From Bog-756 sp963778165 (GTDB lineage: Bacteria > Actinomycetota > Acidimicrobiia > Acidimicrobiales > RAAP-2), in the NCBI GenBank assembly GCA_963778165.1, contig CAVZTE010000005.1, forward strand, positions 310,001-374,000: a stretch of 64,000 bases of DNA, written 5' to 3'. A program made the translations under genes and the position numbers. Positions 17,005-25,958 of the stretch are shown in pieces. The notes beneath the pieces were generated by a model that ran no database searches, was not told the origin of the DNA, and was given only the letters and a program-made list of their open reading frames with translations. The first letter of the stretch is position 1. Each line of letters begins with the position of its first letter.

Positions 17005-18837
17005 TCACTCGACGAGGAACCCGCCGGACTGGTGGCGCCACAGCCTCGAGTACAGGCCCAGGCCATCCTGGTCCAGCAGCTCGCTGTGGGTGCCCTCCTC
17101 CACGATGGCTCCCCGGTCGAGGACCACGATGCGGTCCATGTGGGCGATGGTGGAGAGCCGGTGGGCGATGACCACCGCCGTGGAGTTCTCCATCAAACGC
17201 CACAGCGCCTCTTGGACCAGGTGCTCGGACTCGGAGTCCAGTGCGGACGTAGCTTCGTCCAGCACCAGGATGCGGGCCCCCTTGGCCATGGCCTGGGCGA
17301 TGGCCACCCGCTGGCGTTGGCCCCCGGACAGCTTGAGGCCGCGCTCCCCCACGATGGTGTCGTACCGGTCGGGGAGGGCGTAGACGAACTCTTCGACGTG
17401 CGCGGCCTTGCCCACCGTGGCCACGACGTCGTAGTCCACGATGGCTCGCCGCTCGCCTGTCTCCTCGTCCACCTCGGTGCCCATGCCGTAGCAGATGTTC
17501 TCGGCGATGCTCCGGTGGAGGAGCTGGGGGTCCTGGGGGACGTAGGACACCCGGCTGCGCAAGGAAGCCAGGGTCACCCCGGTGATCGGTTGGCCGTCGA
17601 CCATGATGCGACCGCTCTCCACGTCCATGAAGCGCAGGAGCAACTTGGACAGCGTGGACTTGCCGGATCCCGACGGCCCGACCAGGGCTACGTGCTCGCC
17701 CGGGGCGATGGTCAGGCTCAGATCCTCGAACAGCCGGGTGCCCGCTCCGTAGCTGAACCCGACATGGTTGAACTCGATCTTCCCGTGAGGGACCTGGAGC
17801 CGCTCCGCCCCGGGGGCGTCGGTGATCTCAGCCTCCACGCCGGCAATGGCGGTGAACTTGGCCGCCCGTCCCAACGACCGGGCGAACATGCGTAGGTGCT
17901 CGAACGACTGCTGCAGGCTCAGAGCCACCTGGGCCGAGTAGTAGAGGATGAGATAGAGCGCAGCGGTCGAAGCCCAGTGATGGACGGCCATGGTGGTGCC
18001 GGCGAACAAGGCCAAGAGCGTGCCGACCACGATCGAGCCCTCCAGCTGCAGCTGGGTCTTCATGAAGATGGAGCGGCCCCGCAGGTCCGCCTGGACCGAG
18101 TGGTGCATCAGGTCTTCGACCCGGTTCCTCTCCTGGGGCTCGGCCGCGGCCGTTCTCACCGCCAAGAGGTTGGTCACGGTGTCAGCCACTACGCCGGTGG
18201 CCTTGGAGTGATAGTCCTCGAACTCCTCGGCCGCGGCCCGCACGGCGCGCAGCCGCCGGACGATGACCCACACGAACAGCCCCACCATGACCAGCAGGGC
18301 CAGGGCCGCGGGCCAGGCGAAGACGGCCAGCACCACGATGGCCGACAGGACGATGACCACGACCGGCAGCAGACCCCACGAGGCCACGTCGACCATCTCC
18401 ACGAAGGCCCAGGAGAAGTTGCTGAGTGCCGAGATGACCTCGCCGGCCGGGTGGTCCATGTGCCACCGGTAGCTGAGCTTCAACAGGTGCTCATAGCCAC
18501 CGTTGAGGCCGGTGGCGAAGGAGCGGACGCAGGCCCCCCACTCCAACCAGCCGGCGATGCGCCACAGGCCCACCGCCACCAGGCCGGCGCCGGCGTAGGC
18601 CAGCAGGGCTGGACCGAAGGTGTGCCACTCACCGGCCACGCTGTGGCGCGGCAAGGTGGCCACCCGACTGAGGATGGAGGCGAAGATGAGCGGGCAGGCG
18701 ATGTCGGCCACCACCACGGCCAGGACCATGACGATCCAGGACGTGATCAGCTGGCGCTTGTTGCCCTCGATCTGCTCCCAGCAGAAGGCGATGGTGTCTT
18801 CCGCCGAGGCGGAGGGGAAATCGGAGAGTTCAGCCAC
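17005..18837 (-). CDS. ABC exporter, fused membrane and ATPase domains
   Basis: Half-type ABC exporter, 610 residues: a six-helix membrane domain (about residues 30-330) and an ATPase domain (about 365-605). Walker A is GPSGSGKST, the signature LSGGQRQR, Walker B ILVLDEATSALD, and the switch His lies in IAHRLST. It would act as a homodimer, exporting a lipid, peptide or drug; the substrate is unknown. The GTG start follows AAGGA at eight bases. A 26-codon open reading frame with a strong ribosome binding site lies about 200 bases upstream on the same strand. Confidence 0.9.
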   Translation of the reverse strand: MAELSDFPSASAEDTIAFCWEQIEGNKRQLITSWIVMVLAVVVADIACPLIFASILSRVATLPRHSVAGEWHTFGPALLAYAGAGLVAVGLWRIAGWLEWGACVRSFATGLNGGYEHLLKLSYRWHMDHPAGEVISALSNFSWAFVEMVDVASWGLLPVVVIVLSAIVVLAVFAWPAALALLVMVGLFVWVIVRRLRAVRAAAEEFEDYHSKATGVVADTVTNLLAVRTAAAEPQERNRVEDLMHHSVQADLRGRSIFMKTQLQLEGSIVVGTLLALFAGTTMAVHHWASTAALYLILYYSAQVALSLQQSFEHLRMFARSLGRAAKFTAIAGVEAEITDAPGAERLQVPHGKIEFNHVGFSYGAGTRLFEDLSLTIAPGEHVALVGPSGSGKSTLSKLLLRFMDVESGRIMVDGQPITGVTLASLRSRVSYVPQDPQLLHRSIAENICYGMGTEVDEETGERRAIVDYDVVATVGKAAHVEEFVYALPDRYDTIVGERGLKLSGGQRQRVAIAQAMAKGARILVLDEATSALDSESEHLVQEALWRLMENSTAVVIAHRLSTIAHMDRIVVLDRGAIVEEGTHSELLDQDGLGLYSRLWRHQSGGFLVE

Positions 18838-19037
18838 GAGAGGCTTCCTTGTGAAGAGGTGCCCGGGGAGCTGGCGTGGGGAGTGTCCCCCATCGCGGTC
18901 ACGGCCGGGAGTGCGAACGGTGTCGGAATGGAGTGGGCATCAGTGCGATGCCCTACGGAGTTAGGGAGTCGGGACGGTGGCCCGGCGCCGGTCGGGCAAG
19001 CCAACCGGCAAACATCCCATCGGGGAGCCCACGGCGG

Positions 19038-19118
19038 TCATGCCCGGGCCCTCCCGTCATCCATTGAGGACGGGACCGGGGCTGCCGCCGGGGTGATGTC
19101 TGTCTGATCTGATGCCAT
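19038..19118 (-). CDS. Possible 26-residue leader peptide upstream of ABC exporter
   Basis: A short reading frame, MASDQTDITPAAAPVPSSMD then DGRARA, starts behind GAGGAGGGACC, one of the best ribosome binding sites in the window. It lies in the 382-base spacer between the phosphofructokinase and exporter genes. Between it and the exporter, CCCTA and TAGGG can form a small hairpin. It may be a leader peptide or a small protein; no family is recognised. The remainder of the spacer holds nothing else I can identify. Confidence 0.4.
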   Translation of the reverse strand: MASDQTDITPAAAPVPSSMDDGRARA

Positions 19119-19219
19119 GGTCCCTCCTCTCACTGTTCTGCGTCGCTGCTTCGCGGTGCTGCTGCTGTCAAGCGTATCCCACGGACGAGGGTCCGGGGGG
19201 AACTGACGTCAAAGCATGA

Positions 19220-20245
19220 TCAGCCGAAGAACACCTCGGCCTCGGCGAACAGTTCGGGCGATACCAGCTTCAGCTTCGCTGTCGCTTCCGACAGCGGCAC
19301 CAGGTCGATGTCGGTGCCGTGCAGCGCCACCATCTGGCCGGTCTGGCTGCGGTGCAGAGCGTCGACGGCGTGCAGTCCGAATCGGGTGGCCAGCACCCGG
19401 TCGAAGGCGGTGGGAGTGCCTCCCCGCTGCACATGGCCGAGCACCGTGGCCCGGGCCTCTTTTCCCGTCCGTTGGGCGATCTCGGACTCCAGCAGGGTTC
19501 CGATACCGGTCAGGCGCATGTGGCCGAAGGCATCGACCTCGCCCCGGCGGGCGGGCAACGTGCCCTCCACCGGGAGCGCACCCTCGGCCACCACCACGAT
19601 GGGGGCGTAGTGGCTGGCGAACCGGTGCTCGATGAAGGCGCACACCTCGTCGATGTGGAACGGCCGCTCGGGGATGAGGATCACGTTGGCCCCACCGGCC
19701 ACCCCGGAGTGCCAGGCGATCCATCCGGCGTGACGACCCATCACCTCGACGATGAGCACCCGGTGATGACTCTCGGCCGTGGTGTGCAGTCGGTCGATGG
19801 CCTCGGTGGCGATCGTCACCGCCGTGTCGAAACCGAAGGTGTAGTCGGTGGCCCCGAGATCGTTGTCGATGGTCTTGGGCACCCCGACCACCGGTACTCC
19901 CCGGTCCGCCAGCTTGGTGGCCACCCCGAGGGTGTCCTCGCCCCCGATGGCCACCAGCCCGTCGAGACCCAGACGATCGATGGTGTCGAGGACCCGGCCT
20001 TCACCGTCGTCCAGGCGGTAGGGATTGGTCCGGCTGGACCCCAGGATGGTGCCACCCAAGGGAAGGATTCCCCGTACTGCAGCCACGTCCAGCGTCATGA
20101 CGTCGCCCTCGAGCGGCCCGCGCCATCCGTCCCGGAATCCGACGAACTCGTCGCCGTAGACCTCGACGCCCTTGCGGACCACCGCCCGGATCACCGCATT
20201 GAGACCCGGACAGTCCCCGCCGCCCGTCAAGACTCCCAGCCGCAT
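19220..20245 (-). CDS. pfp: 6-phosphofructokinase, predicted PPi-dependent
   Basis: Glycolytic enzyme phosphorylating fructose 6-phosphate at C1. The 341-residue protein has GGGDCPGLNAVIR at the phosphoryl-donor site, PKTIDND at the catalytic centre, MGRHAGW and a closing HVQRGGTP. Residue 104 is Asp (GGEDT) and residue 124 is Lys (PKTIDND). In this family Asp104 and Lys124 in place of the two glycines of E. coli PfkA block ATP and favour pyrophosphate, so I infer a PPi-dependent, probably reversible enzyme. The ATG at 20245 follows GGGGAGGAGG; a longer frame upstream encodes only repeats. Confidence 0.88.
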   Translation of the reverse strand: MRLGVLTGGGDCPGLNAVIRAVVRKGVEVYGDEFVGFRDGWRGPLEGDVMTLDVAAVRGILPLGGTILGSSRTNPYRLDDGEGRVLDTIDRLGLDGLVAIGGEDTLGVATKLADRGVPVVGVPKTIDNDLGATDYTFGFDTAVTIATEAIDRLHTTAESHHRVLIVEVMGRHAGWIAWHSGVAGGANVILIPERPFHIDEVCAFIEHRFASHYAPIVVVAEGALPVEGTLPARRGEVDAFGHMRLTGIGTLLESEIAQRTGKEARATVLGHVQRGGTPTAFDRVLATRFGLHAVDALHRSQTGQMVALHGTDIDLVPLSEATAKLKLVSPELFAEAEVFFG

Positions 20246-20282
20246 GGCCCTCCTCCCCTCAACCGTTGCTGCAATCTCCTCG

Positions 20283-20408
20283 TGTCGACCGTTCCCCTGT
20301 CGACCGTTCCCCTGTCGACCGTTCCCCCTGTCCACTGCGGCCAATCAGCCAGCTGTGCCAATAAGCCGACTGCGGCCAATCAGTCGACTGCGGCCAATCA
20401 GTCGACCG
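20283..20408. repeat. Two adjacent intergenic tandem arrays
   Basis: Three copies of a 15-bp unit tgtcgaccgttcccc are followed by about four copies of an unrelated 18-bp unit around actgcggccaatcagtcg. The arrays fill the gap between the AhpD-like gene and the phosphofructokinase gene. There are no spacers, so this is not a CRISPR. Confidence 0.85.
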
Positions 20409-20413
20409 GCCAC

Positions 20414-21373
20414 TCAGGCCAGCGTCAGCCCGTACAGGGGGTTGCCCTCGGCATCGAGGTCGTAGATCTCGATGCCCTCGTCGACATGGGCGGCATCCGC
20501 CTCCATGGCCACCGCGATCTTGTTGAGGGCGTTTCGGGTGACGTCGAAGACCAGCTCGACCGTCTGCGCCGGTGAGAACCACTCCAGCATGGGGGCAACC
20601 GACCCGGTGATCCGGGCCGGCGTCCAGATCATGGCGTCGGTGAAGGCCAGAGCGGCTTTCTGCGCCGCGGTCAGGTCGCTGTGCTCGTAGTCGTCCACAG
20701 CGGAGAACACGCTCTCGTCTCCCCCGGCCAGCAGGGCGGGACGGCTGCGCAACGACTTGCACAGTCGGCACTGGTGCTGTCGGGCTCCACGCAGTCGGAC
20801 CACCTCGGCCGTGACCGGATCCAGGGCCTCGAGACGGGGAACGACCCGGGCCAAGGTGACCAGGGCCTCCCAGATGGGGACGGCAGAAGGCTCGGCGACC
20901 GGCTCGGTGGCGTCCGCACCGTGCGATCCGTTCGAACCACCGTCCTGGCCCGCCAACGCATCGAAAGCGCCCCGGGTGCGGGGCACGAAGTCCATCACGA
21001 AGATGACCGGGGCCATGGTGGCCGCCTGCTTGCCCAGGCTCTCGGAGAACGCGGCCCGTTGGGCCGGGGTGATCGAGGCCACGTCCACGCTGAACTGCCG
21101 GGCAAACTCCAGGACTGGGCCGTCCGCCCCGTCCGCCCCGTCCGACCCGTCCGCCCCGGACCGGCTCCCCGAGTTCGTCTCCGCACCGGCCAACGCCGGC
21201 GGTGGGGCCAGGGGGGCCAAACCGTGCTGCTCGGCGCAGACCACAGCCACCTGCTCGACCAGCTCCACCCGATCCAAACGAAGAGCCTCACCCCATGCCG
21301 CCGCCTCGAACCCGTCAAGGGCGTCGGCGGCGTCGGGAGCGAAGCGTCGGGCGAACTCGGAGCCTGAGGACAT
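20414..21373 (-). CDS. Carboxymuconolactone decarboxylase/AhpD-like protein
   Basis: A 319-residue protein whose C-terminal half is of the alkylhydroperoxidase/CMD fold. The motif EVVRLRGARQHQCRLCKSLR contains the CxxC redox pair, followed by FTDAMIWTPARI. The N-terminal region (to about residue 150) is an additional helical segment. Two Gly/Asp/Ser-rich linkers (GADGSDGADGADG and GGSNGSHGAD) sit on short DNA repeats. Likely a thiol-dependent peroxidase or related oxidoreductase. It is divergent from the LLM oxidoreductase gene with a 113-base spacer. Confidence 0.8.
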   Translation of the reverse strand: MSSGSEFARRFAPDAADALDGFEAAAWGEALRLDRVELVEQVAVVCAEQHGLAPLAPPPALAGAETNSGSRSGADGSDGADGADGPVLEFARQFSVDVASITPAQRAAFSESLGKQAATMAPVIFVMDFVPRTRGAFDALAGQDGGSNGSHGADATEPVAEPSAVPIWEALVTLARVVPRLEALDPVTAEVVRLRGARQHQCRLCKSLRSRPALLAGGDESVFSAVDDYEHSDLTAAQKAALAFTDAMIWTPARITGSVAPMLEWFSPAQTVELVFDVTRNALNKIAVAMEADAAHVDEGIEIYDLDAEGNPLYGLTLA

Positions 21374-21486
21374 GACGCCTGAACTCTACCGGCGACCCGA
21401 CGACCAGGCCGGCGGTGCCCCGCACCCGCGCCCGCACCGCAACAGGGCCGAGGCAGAGGACGGGCCCGATGATGCAGGATGAGGCC

Positions 21487-22434
21487 ATGACCCACGACCA
21501 CAAGTTCCGCTTCGCCGCGCAGCTGAGCACCGCCCCCGATCGGACGGCCCGTTCGTGGGCCGATCAGGCCCGGAGGGCCGAGTCCCTGGGCTACTCCACG
21601 CTGTTCATGCCCGATCACTTCGGAGACCAGCTGGCCCCCATGCCGGCCCTGGCCGCGGTGGCCGCGGCCACCACCACCCTCCGCATGGGCTCGCTGGTGT
21701 TCGGGAACGACTACCGGCATCCGGTGGTGCTGGCCAAGGAGGCGGCCACCCTCGACGTGCTCAGCGAGGGGCGGTTCGAGCTCAGCCTGGGGGCCGGCTG
21801 GATGCGCACCGACTACGAGGAAGCCGGCATCACCTACGACACCCCCCGGGTCCGGGTGGAGCGGTTCGAAGAGGCGGTCGAGGTGATCCAGGGGCTCCTG
21901 CGCACCAACGGGGAGTTCTCCTTCGACGGCACCTACTACCAGATCCACGAGCACGCCCTCCTGCCCCGCCCGGTGCAGCGCCCGGGACCACCGCTGATTA
22001 TCGGCGGTGGTGGCAAGCGGGTCCTGTCCTTCGCCGCCCGCCATGCCGACATCGTCTCCATCAACGTCAATCTGCGCGAGGGGACCGGAGGCCCCGAGAC
22101 GGCCCCCAACGCCTCACCCGAGCGCACCCGGGAGAAGGTGGCCTGGGTCAAGGAGGCGGCCGGTCCGCGCTTCGACGACCTCGAGCTCAATGCCCTGATC
22201 GGCTTCGTCATGATCACCGATGACGCCGCCGGCATCGCCGAGGCCATGGCCCCGCACTTCGGGATCAGCGCCAAGGATGCCCTCCACATCCCGCTGTCCC
22301 TGCTGGGCACGCTCGACGAGATGGCCGACGAGCTGGAGTGGCGACGCCAGGAGTACGGCATCTCCTACTGGTCGATCGAAGCCGACAGCTGGGAGGCACT
22401 GGGGCCGGTGGTCAGCAAGCTGACCGGTACCTGA
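21487..22434 (+). CDS. LLM-class F420-dependent oxidoreductase
   Basis: Luciferase-like TIM-barrel oxidoreductase of 315 residues, probably using coenzyme F420 or FMN. Motifs include YSTLFMPDHFGDQ, GSLVFGNDYRHPVVLAKEA, GRFELSLGAGWMRTDY and PPLIIGGGGKRVL. The TIGR03621-like C-terminus (SYWSIEADSW) suits the F420-dependent MSMEG_2516-type group. The start at 21487 (MTHDHKF) was chosen for its position behind GGATGAGG; an ATG at 21469 is possible. Substrate unknown. Confidence 0.87.
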   Translation: MTHDHKFRFAAQLSTAPDRTARSWADQARRAESLGYSTLFMPDHFGDQLAPMPALAAVAAATTTLRMGSLVFGNDYRHPVVLAKEAATLDVLSEGRFELSLGAGWMRTDYEEAGITYDTPRVRVERFEEAVEVIQGLLRTNGEFSFDGTYYQIHEHALLPRPVQRPGPPLIIGGGGKRVLSFAARHADIVSINVNLREGTGGPETAPNASPERTREKVAWVKEAAGPRFDDLELNALIGFVMITDDAAGIAEAMAPHFGISAKDALHIPLSLLGTLDEMADELEWRRQEYGISYWSIEADSWEALGPVVSKLTGT

Positions 22435-22448
22435 CCAGCGATCGGCCT

Positions 22449-23729
22449 TCAGCCGTCAGGGAAGAACCGGGGTAGGAAGCGGCGGTTGGCCGAGAGCAAC
22501 GTGTCCGCCAGCAACTCCGCTTTCGGGTACTGCCCCACCAGCGGGTTGGCCACCAGGGCCCGGATCATGGTGTCACGACTCCCCGACACGGCGGCCTCGA
22601 CGGCCAACCGCTCATAGCCCTTGCAGTGGGCCACCAGCCCGGCCATCTCCGGGGGCAGGGCCCGCTGGGGCAGTGGGTGGGCCCCGTCCCGGTCCACGGT
22701 GCAGGGGACCTCGACCACGGCATCGTCGGGCACCCCGGGCAGCGCACCGTCGTTGCGCACGTCGACCACCTGGGTGTCGCCGGTGCCGGCGTGTAGGGAG
22801 GCGATCAGCCGCACGGCGGCCTCGGAGTAGAAGGCCCCGCCCCGGTAGGAGAGCTTCTCGGGCTTGGTGACCAGCTCGGGGTGGCGGTACTCGGCCAGCA
22901 GCTCCGCTTCGAGCTCCGCTACCACCTCGGCTCTCGACCGCCAACCCGGGGCTGACTGCTCGGCCAGGTTGTGGTCCAGGCAGTAGTAGTAGTGGAGGTA
23001 GTACGACGGCAGGGCGCCGAGGAGCCGGAGGAGCCCGGCGGGGACGCCGCTCTCCAACTCCAGCTCCGGGCTGAAACGCTCCAGCAGCTCCGGCATCCGG
23101 TCCACCCCTTTGACCACGGCGGAGCGGGCCCAGGTCAGATGGTTCAGCCCCACGTGCTCCAACTCCACGGTGTCGGGGTCCACCCCGAGGTAGTGGCCGA
23201 TGCGCCGCTGCACATGGATGGCCACGTTGCACAGCCCGACGGCGCGGTGGCCCTCATCGATGAGGGCCTGGGTCACAATGCCCACCGGGTTGGTGAAGTC
23301 CACCACCCAGGCCCCCGGGGCAGCCCGCTGGGCGGTCTCCTCGGCGATCTCGAGCACCAGGGGCACGGTGCGGAGGGCCTTGGCCAACCCACCGGGTCCG
23401 GTGGTCTCCTGGCCCAGGCAGCCGTAACCGATGGGAAGGGTCTCATCGGTGTGGCGGGCCGCCTGACCCCCCACCCGCAGTTGGATCACCACGAAGTCGG
23501 CACCGTCGATGGCCCGGCTCCGGTCATCGGTGGTGACCAGGTCCCCCTGCCAGCCCCGCTCACCCAGGATGCGACCGGCCAGTCCGCCCACCGCTTCCAG
23601 GCGGTCGGTGTCGGGGTCCAACAGCACCAGCTCGTCGACCACCAACCGGTCCTCGTGGGCGCACAAGCTGTCCACCAGCTCGGGGGTGTACGTGCTGCCG
23701 CCCCCGATCACAGCCACCTTGGTTCCCAC
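22449..23729 (-). CDS. Glycoside hydrolase family 4 (6-phospho-beta-glucosidase type)
   Basis: NAD+- and Mn2+-dependent glycosidase, 426 residues. The Rossmann motif is VAVIGGGSTYTPELV. The metal/substrate region holds CNVAIHVQRRIG and GLNHLTW, and DFTNPVGIVTQAL is conserved. The family cleaves phosphorylated or unphosphorylated disaccharides by an oxidation-elimination mechanism, and the closest set is the 6-phospho-beta-glucosidases. It is divergent from the sugar-kinase-like gene, whose ATG lies 46 bases away, suggesting a shared promoter region and a joint role in amino-sugar or disaccharide use. Confidence 0.92.
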   Translation of the reverse strand: MGTKVAVIGGGSTYTPELVDSLCAHEDRLVVDELVLLDPDTDRLEAVGGLAGRILGERGWQGDLVTTDDRSRAIDGADFVVIQLRVGGQAARHTDETLPIGYGCLGQETTGPGGLAKALRTVPLVLEIAEETAQRAAPGAWVVDFTNPVGIVTQALIDEGHRAVGLCNVAIHVQRRIGHYLGVDPDTVELEHVGLNHLTWARSAVVKGVDRMPELLERFSPELELESGVPAGLLRLLGALPSYYLHYYYCLDHNLAEQSAPGWRSRAEVVAELEAELLAEYRHPELVTKPEKLSYRGGAFYSEAAVRLIASLHAGTGDTQVVDVRNDGALPGVPDDAVVEVPCTVDRDGAHPLPQRALPPEMAGLVAHCKGYERLAVEAAVSGSRDTMIRALVANPLVGQYPKAELLADTLLSANRRFLPRFFPDG

Positions 23730-23774
23730 CCTTCGAACGTAACATCACCGGATGACCACCGAGGGGGGCACCAG

Positions 23775-24814
23775 ATGACGACGGACGGACCGCTGGTGCT
23801 GGCCATCGACGGTGGGGCGTCGAAGACCGACGTGTGGGTGGTCGGCGCCGACGGCTCCCTGCTGGGCACGGTGCGGGGAGGCGGGTCGAACCATCAGTTC
23901 TTCGGGCTCGACGGAGCCATGGACACGCTGGACCAGCTCATCGGGGATGCCCTGGCCGCCGCCGGGATCGACCGCGGCTCTGCGCCGGCGCCACCGGCGC
24001 CACTGGCGTCACTGGCGACATCACCGGGGTGTACTGCCTGGCCGGCCTGGACCTGCCGGTGGACGAGGAGCGTCTGGGCCAGGCCATTCGGACCCGGGCT
24101 TGGAGCTCGGTGGACCTGCTCCGCAACGACACCCTGGCCGTGCTCCGGGCCGGCTCCCGCTCCGGGTGGGGCGTGGGGGTGGTCTGCGGGTCGGGCCTCA
24201 ACTGTGTCGGCCTGGGACCCGACGGCGCCGTCGAGCGCTTCCCGTCCCTGGCCGAGCTGTCCGGCGACTTCACCCCCGGCGGCTCGTGGCTCGGCGTGCG
24301 GGCCCTCGGTCTGGCCCTCCGCTCACGCGACGGGCGCGGCGCCCCGACCACTCTGGCCGACCGGGTGCCGGCCCACTTCGACCTGGCCGACCCCGAGGCG
24401 GTGCTCAGCGCGGTCTACACCGGGTCCCTGGAGTACGGACGGCTGTTCGAGTTGGCCCGGGTCTGCCTGGAGGCCGCGGCCGACGGCGACAGCCCGGCCA
24501 CCGACGCCGCCGGACTGCTGGCGGACGAGGTGGCCGCCATGGTCACCGCCATCGTCGTGCGGCTGGGCGTGACCGAGGACGACGTGGAGGTGGTGTTGGG
24601 AGGCGGGGTCTTCGACAGTTCGTACGCCGGTTTCAGCCAACGGGTCCACCAACGGGTTCTGGACGTGGCGCCCGGGGCGCGGTTCCGCCGGCTCGACGCC
24701 GCACCGGTCCTGGGCGCCGCCCTGCTCGGCCTGGACGCCATCGGCGCTGCTCCCGGCGCGGCCGAGCGCTTGCGGTCGGCGGCGCCACCGGTCGAGGGGT
24801 CCGGGCCGGAGTAG
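23775..24814 (+). CDS. BadF/BadG-type N-acetylglucosamine kinase, frameshifted
   Basis: ASKHA-fold sugar kinase homologue. The ATG at 23775 begins LVLAIDGGASKTDVWVVGAD, the phosphate-1 loop, and reads correctly to about residue 70 (AAAGIDRG). The remainder (GVYCLAGLDLPVDEERL, GVVCGSGLNCVG, EVVLGGGVFDSSY) lies in another frame of the same strand. The switch occurs within 23980-24020, a run of near-identical GGCGCCAC-type repeats. The total length is 3n+2, so a frame change is needed. Either a repeat-length mutation has inactivated the gene or the assembly is wrong by one base. Paired divergently with the GH4 gene. Confidence 0.75.
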
Positions 24815-24925
24815 GGCCGTTGGGCCGGCGGGGGTGGATCGATCGGGGCCTGTCGGATGGATCGGAGCCGGGGCCGGGGCCCTGGTCGCTGGCCCCGCCA
24901 TCCGGGTCGGTGAACGTCCAGCCGA

Positions 24926-24931
24926 TACATT
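24926..24931 (+). promoter_or_regulatory. -10 box for leaderless PRPP synthetase transcript
   Basis: TACATT ends seven bases before the GTG start and no Shine-Dalgarno sequence lies between, the arrangement expected for a leaderless mRNA. Confidence 0.55.
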
Positions 24932-24938
24932 GAGACCC

Positions 24939-25880
24939 GTGGCTGACGAGTTCCTCTTGTTCGCCGGATCGGCCAGCCGCAAGTTGGGCAGGGCCATCGC
25001 CGACTACCTCGAGATCCCCCTCGGGTCCAGCGAGACCATGCGCTTCTCCGAGGGCAACCTCTTCGTCCGGGTGCTGGAGAACGTCCGGGGTCGTGATGTG
25101 TTCCTGGTCCAGGGGACGGCCTTCCCGGCCAACGACAACTTCATGGAGCTGCTGTTCTGGATCGACGCCCTCAAGCGGGCCAGCGCGGCGTCGGTCACTG
25201 CGGTGATCCCCTACTTCAGCTACGCCAAGGGGGACAAGAAGGACGAACCGAGGGTGTCCATACGCGCCCGGGTATGCGCCGATGCCATCGAGGCGGCCGG
25301 AGTCGACCGGGTGATCACCCTCGACCTGCACGCCCCACAGGTCCAGGGGTTCTTCAAGGTTCCGGTCGACGACCTCTACGCCCTGGCTGTGTTGTGCGAC
25401 GCCATCGCCGCCAAGTCCCTCCCCGACCTGGTGGTGGTGGCCCCGGATGCCGGATTCGCCAAGAAGGCCCGGCAGTGGTCCGAACGTCTGCACGCCCCAC
25501 TGGCCATCGCCGACAAGCGGCGGGTCGACCACACCGAGCGGGCCGAGGTCATCGAACTGATCGGATCGGTCGAAGGTCGAACGGCTCTCATCGTGGACGA
25601 CTTCACCATCTCGGCGGGCACCCTGGTGGACGCGGCGCGCCTGCTCATGGAGCGAGGCGCCGAGGCGGTCTACGCCGCGGTGACCCACGGCCTGCTGGCC
25701 GGGCCGGCCATCGAGCGCATCGACGCCAGCCCCATCAAGCGGCTGTTCATGACCGACAGCGTCGAGACCCACCCGGTCGAGCTGTCCCCGAAGATCGAGG
25801 TGGTCTCGGTGGCCGGCCTGCTGGGCGAGGCCATCCGACGGATCGCCAACAAGGAGAGCGTCTCGGTTCTGTTCACCTGA
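24939..25880 (+). CDS. Ribose-phosphate pyrophosphokinase, divergent
   Basis: Makes phosphoribosyl pyrophosphate from ribose 5-phosphate and ATP for nucleotide, His and Trp synthesis. The 313-residue protein has the catalytic flexible-loop region IPYFSYAKGDKKDEPRVSI, the metal-binding TLDLHAPQVQGFF and the PRPP loop LIVDDFTISAGTLVD. The ISAGT version and the KKDEPR segment differ from the classical ARQDRK/TAGT enzyme and place it in a divergent bacterial branch. The GTG start at 24939 fits the first conserved residues. The stop codon lies inside a 17-bp tandem repeat that duplicates the gene's 3' end. Confidence 0.88.
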   Translation: MADEFLLFAGSASRKLGRAIADYLEIPLGSSETMRFSEGNLFVRVLENVRGRDVFLVQGTAFPANDNFMELLFWIDALKRASAASVTAVIPYFSYAKGDKKDEPRVSIRARVCADAIEAAGVDRVITLDLHAPQVQGFFKVPVDDLYALAVLCDAIAAKSLPDLVVVAPDAGFAKKARQWSERLHAPLAIADKRRVDHTERAEVIELIGSVEGRTALIVDDFTISAGTLVDAARLLMERGAEAVYAAVTHGLLAGPAIERIDASPIKRLFMTDSVETHPVELSPKIEVVSVAGLLGEAIRRIANKESVSVLFT

Positions 25881-25935
25881 CTTCTCTGTTCACCTGACTT
25901 CTCTGTTCACCTGACTTCTCTGTTCACCTGGCTTC
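25868..25935. repeat. Four-copy 17-bp tandem repeat containing the PRPP synthetase stop
   Basis: The unit tctgttcacctgacttc occurs four times without gaps, with one mismatch in the last copy. The first copy contains the final codons and the TGA of the PRPP synthetase gene. Confidence 0.95.
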
Positions 25936-25958
25936 CACCGCCGACCGCCGGCCGCGCG

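Noticed and set aside
17896..19107. Long plus-strand frame opposite the ABC exporter
   Set aside because: His/Gln-rich antisense translation; the exporter has all ABC motifs on the minus strand.
20283..20408. Possible CRISPR array
   Set aside because: Units are 15-18 bp with no unique spacers between them and no cas genes nearby; these are ordinary tandem repeats.
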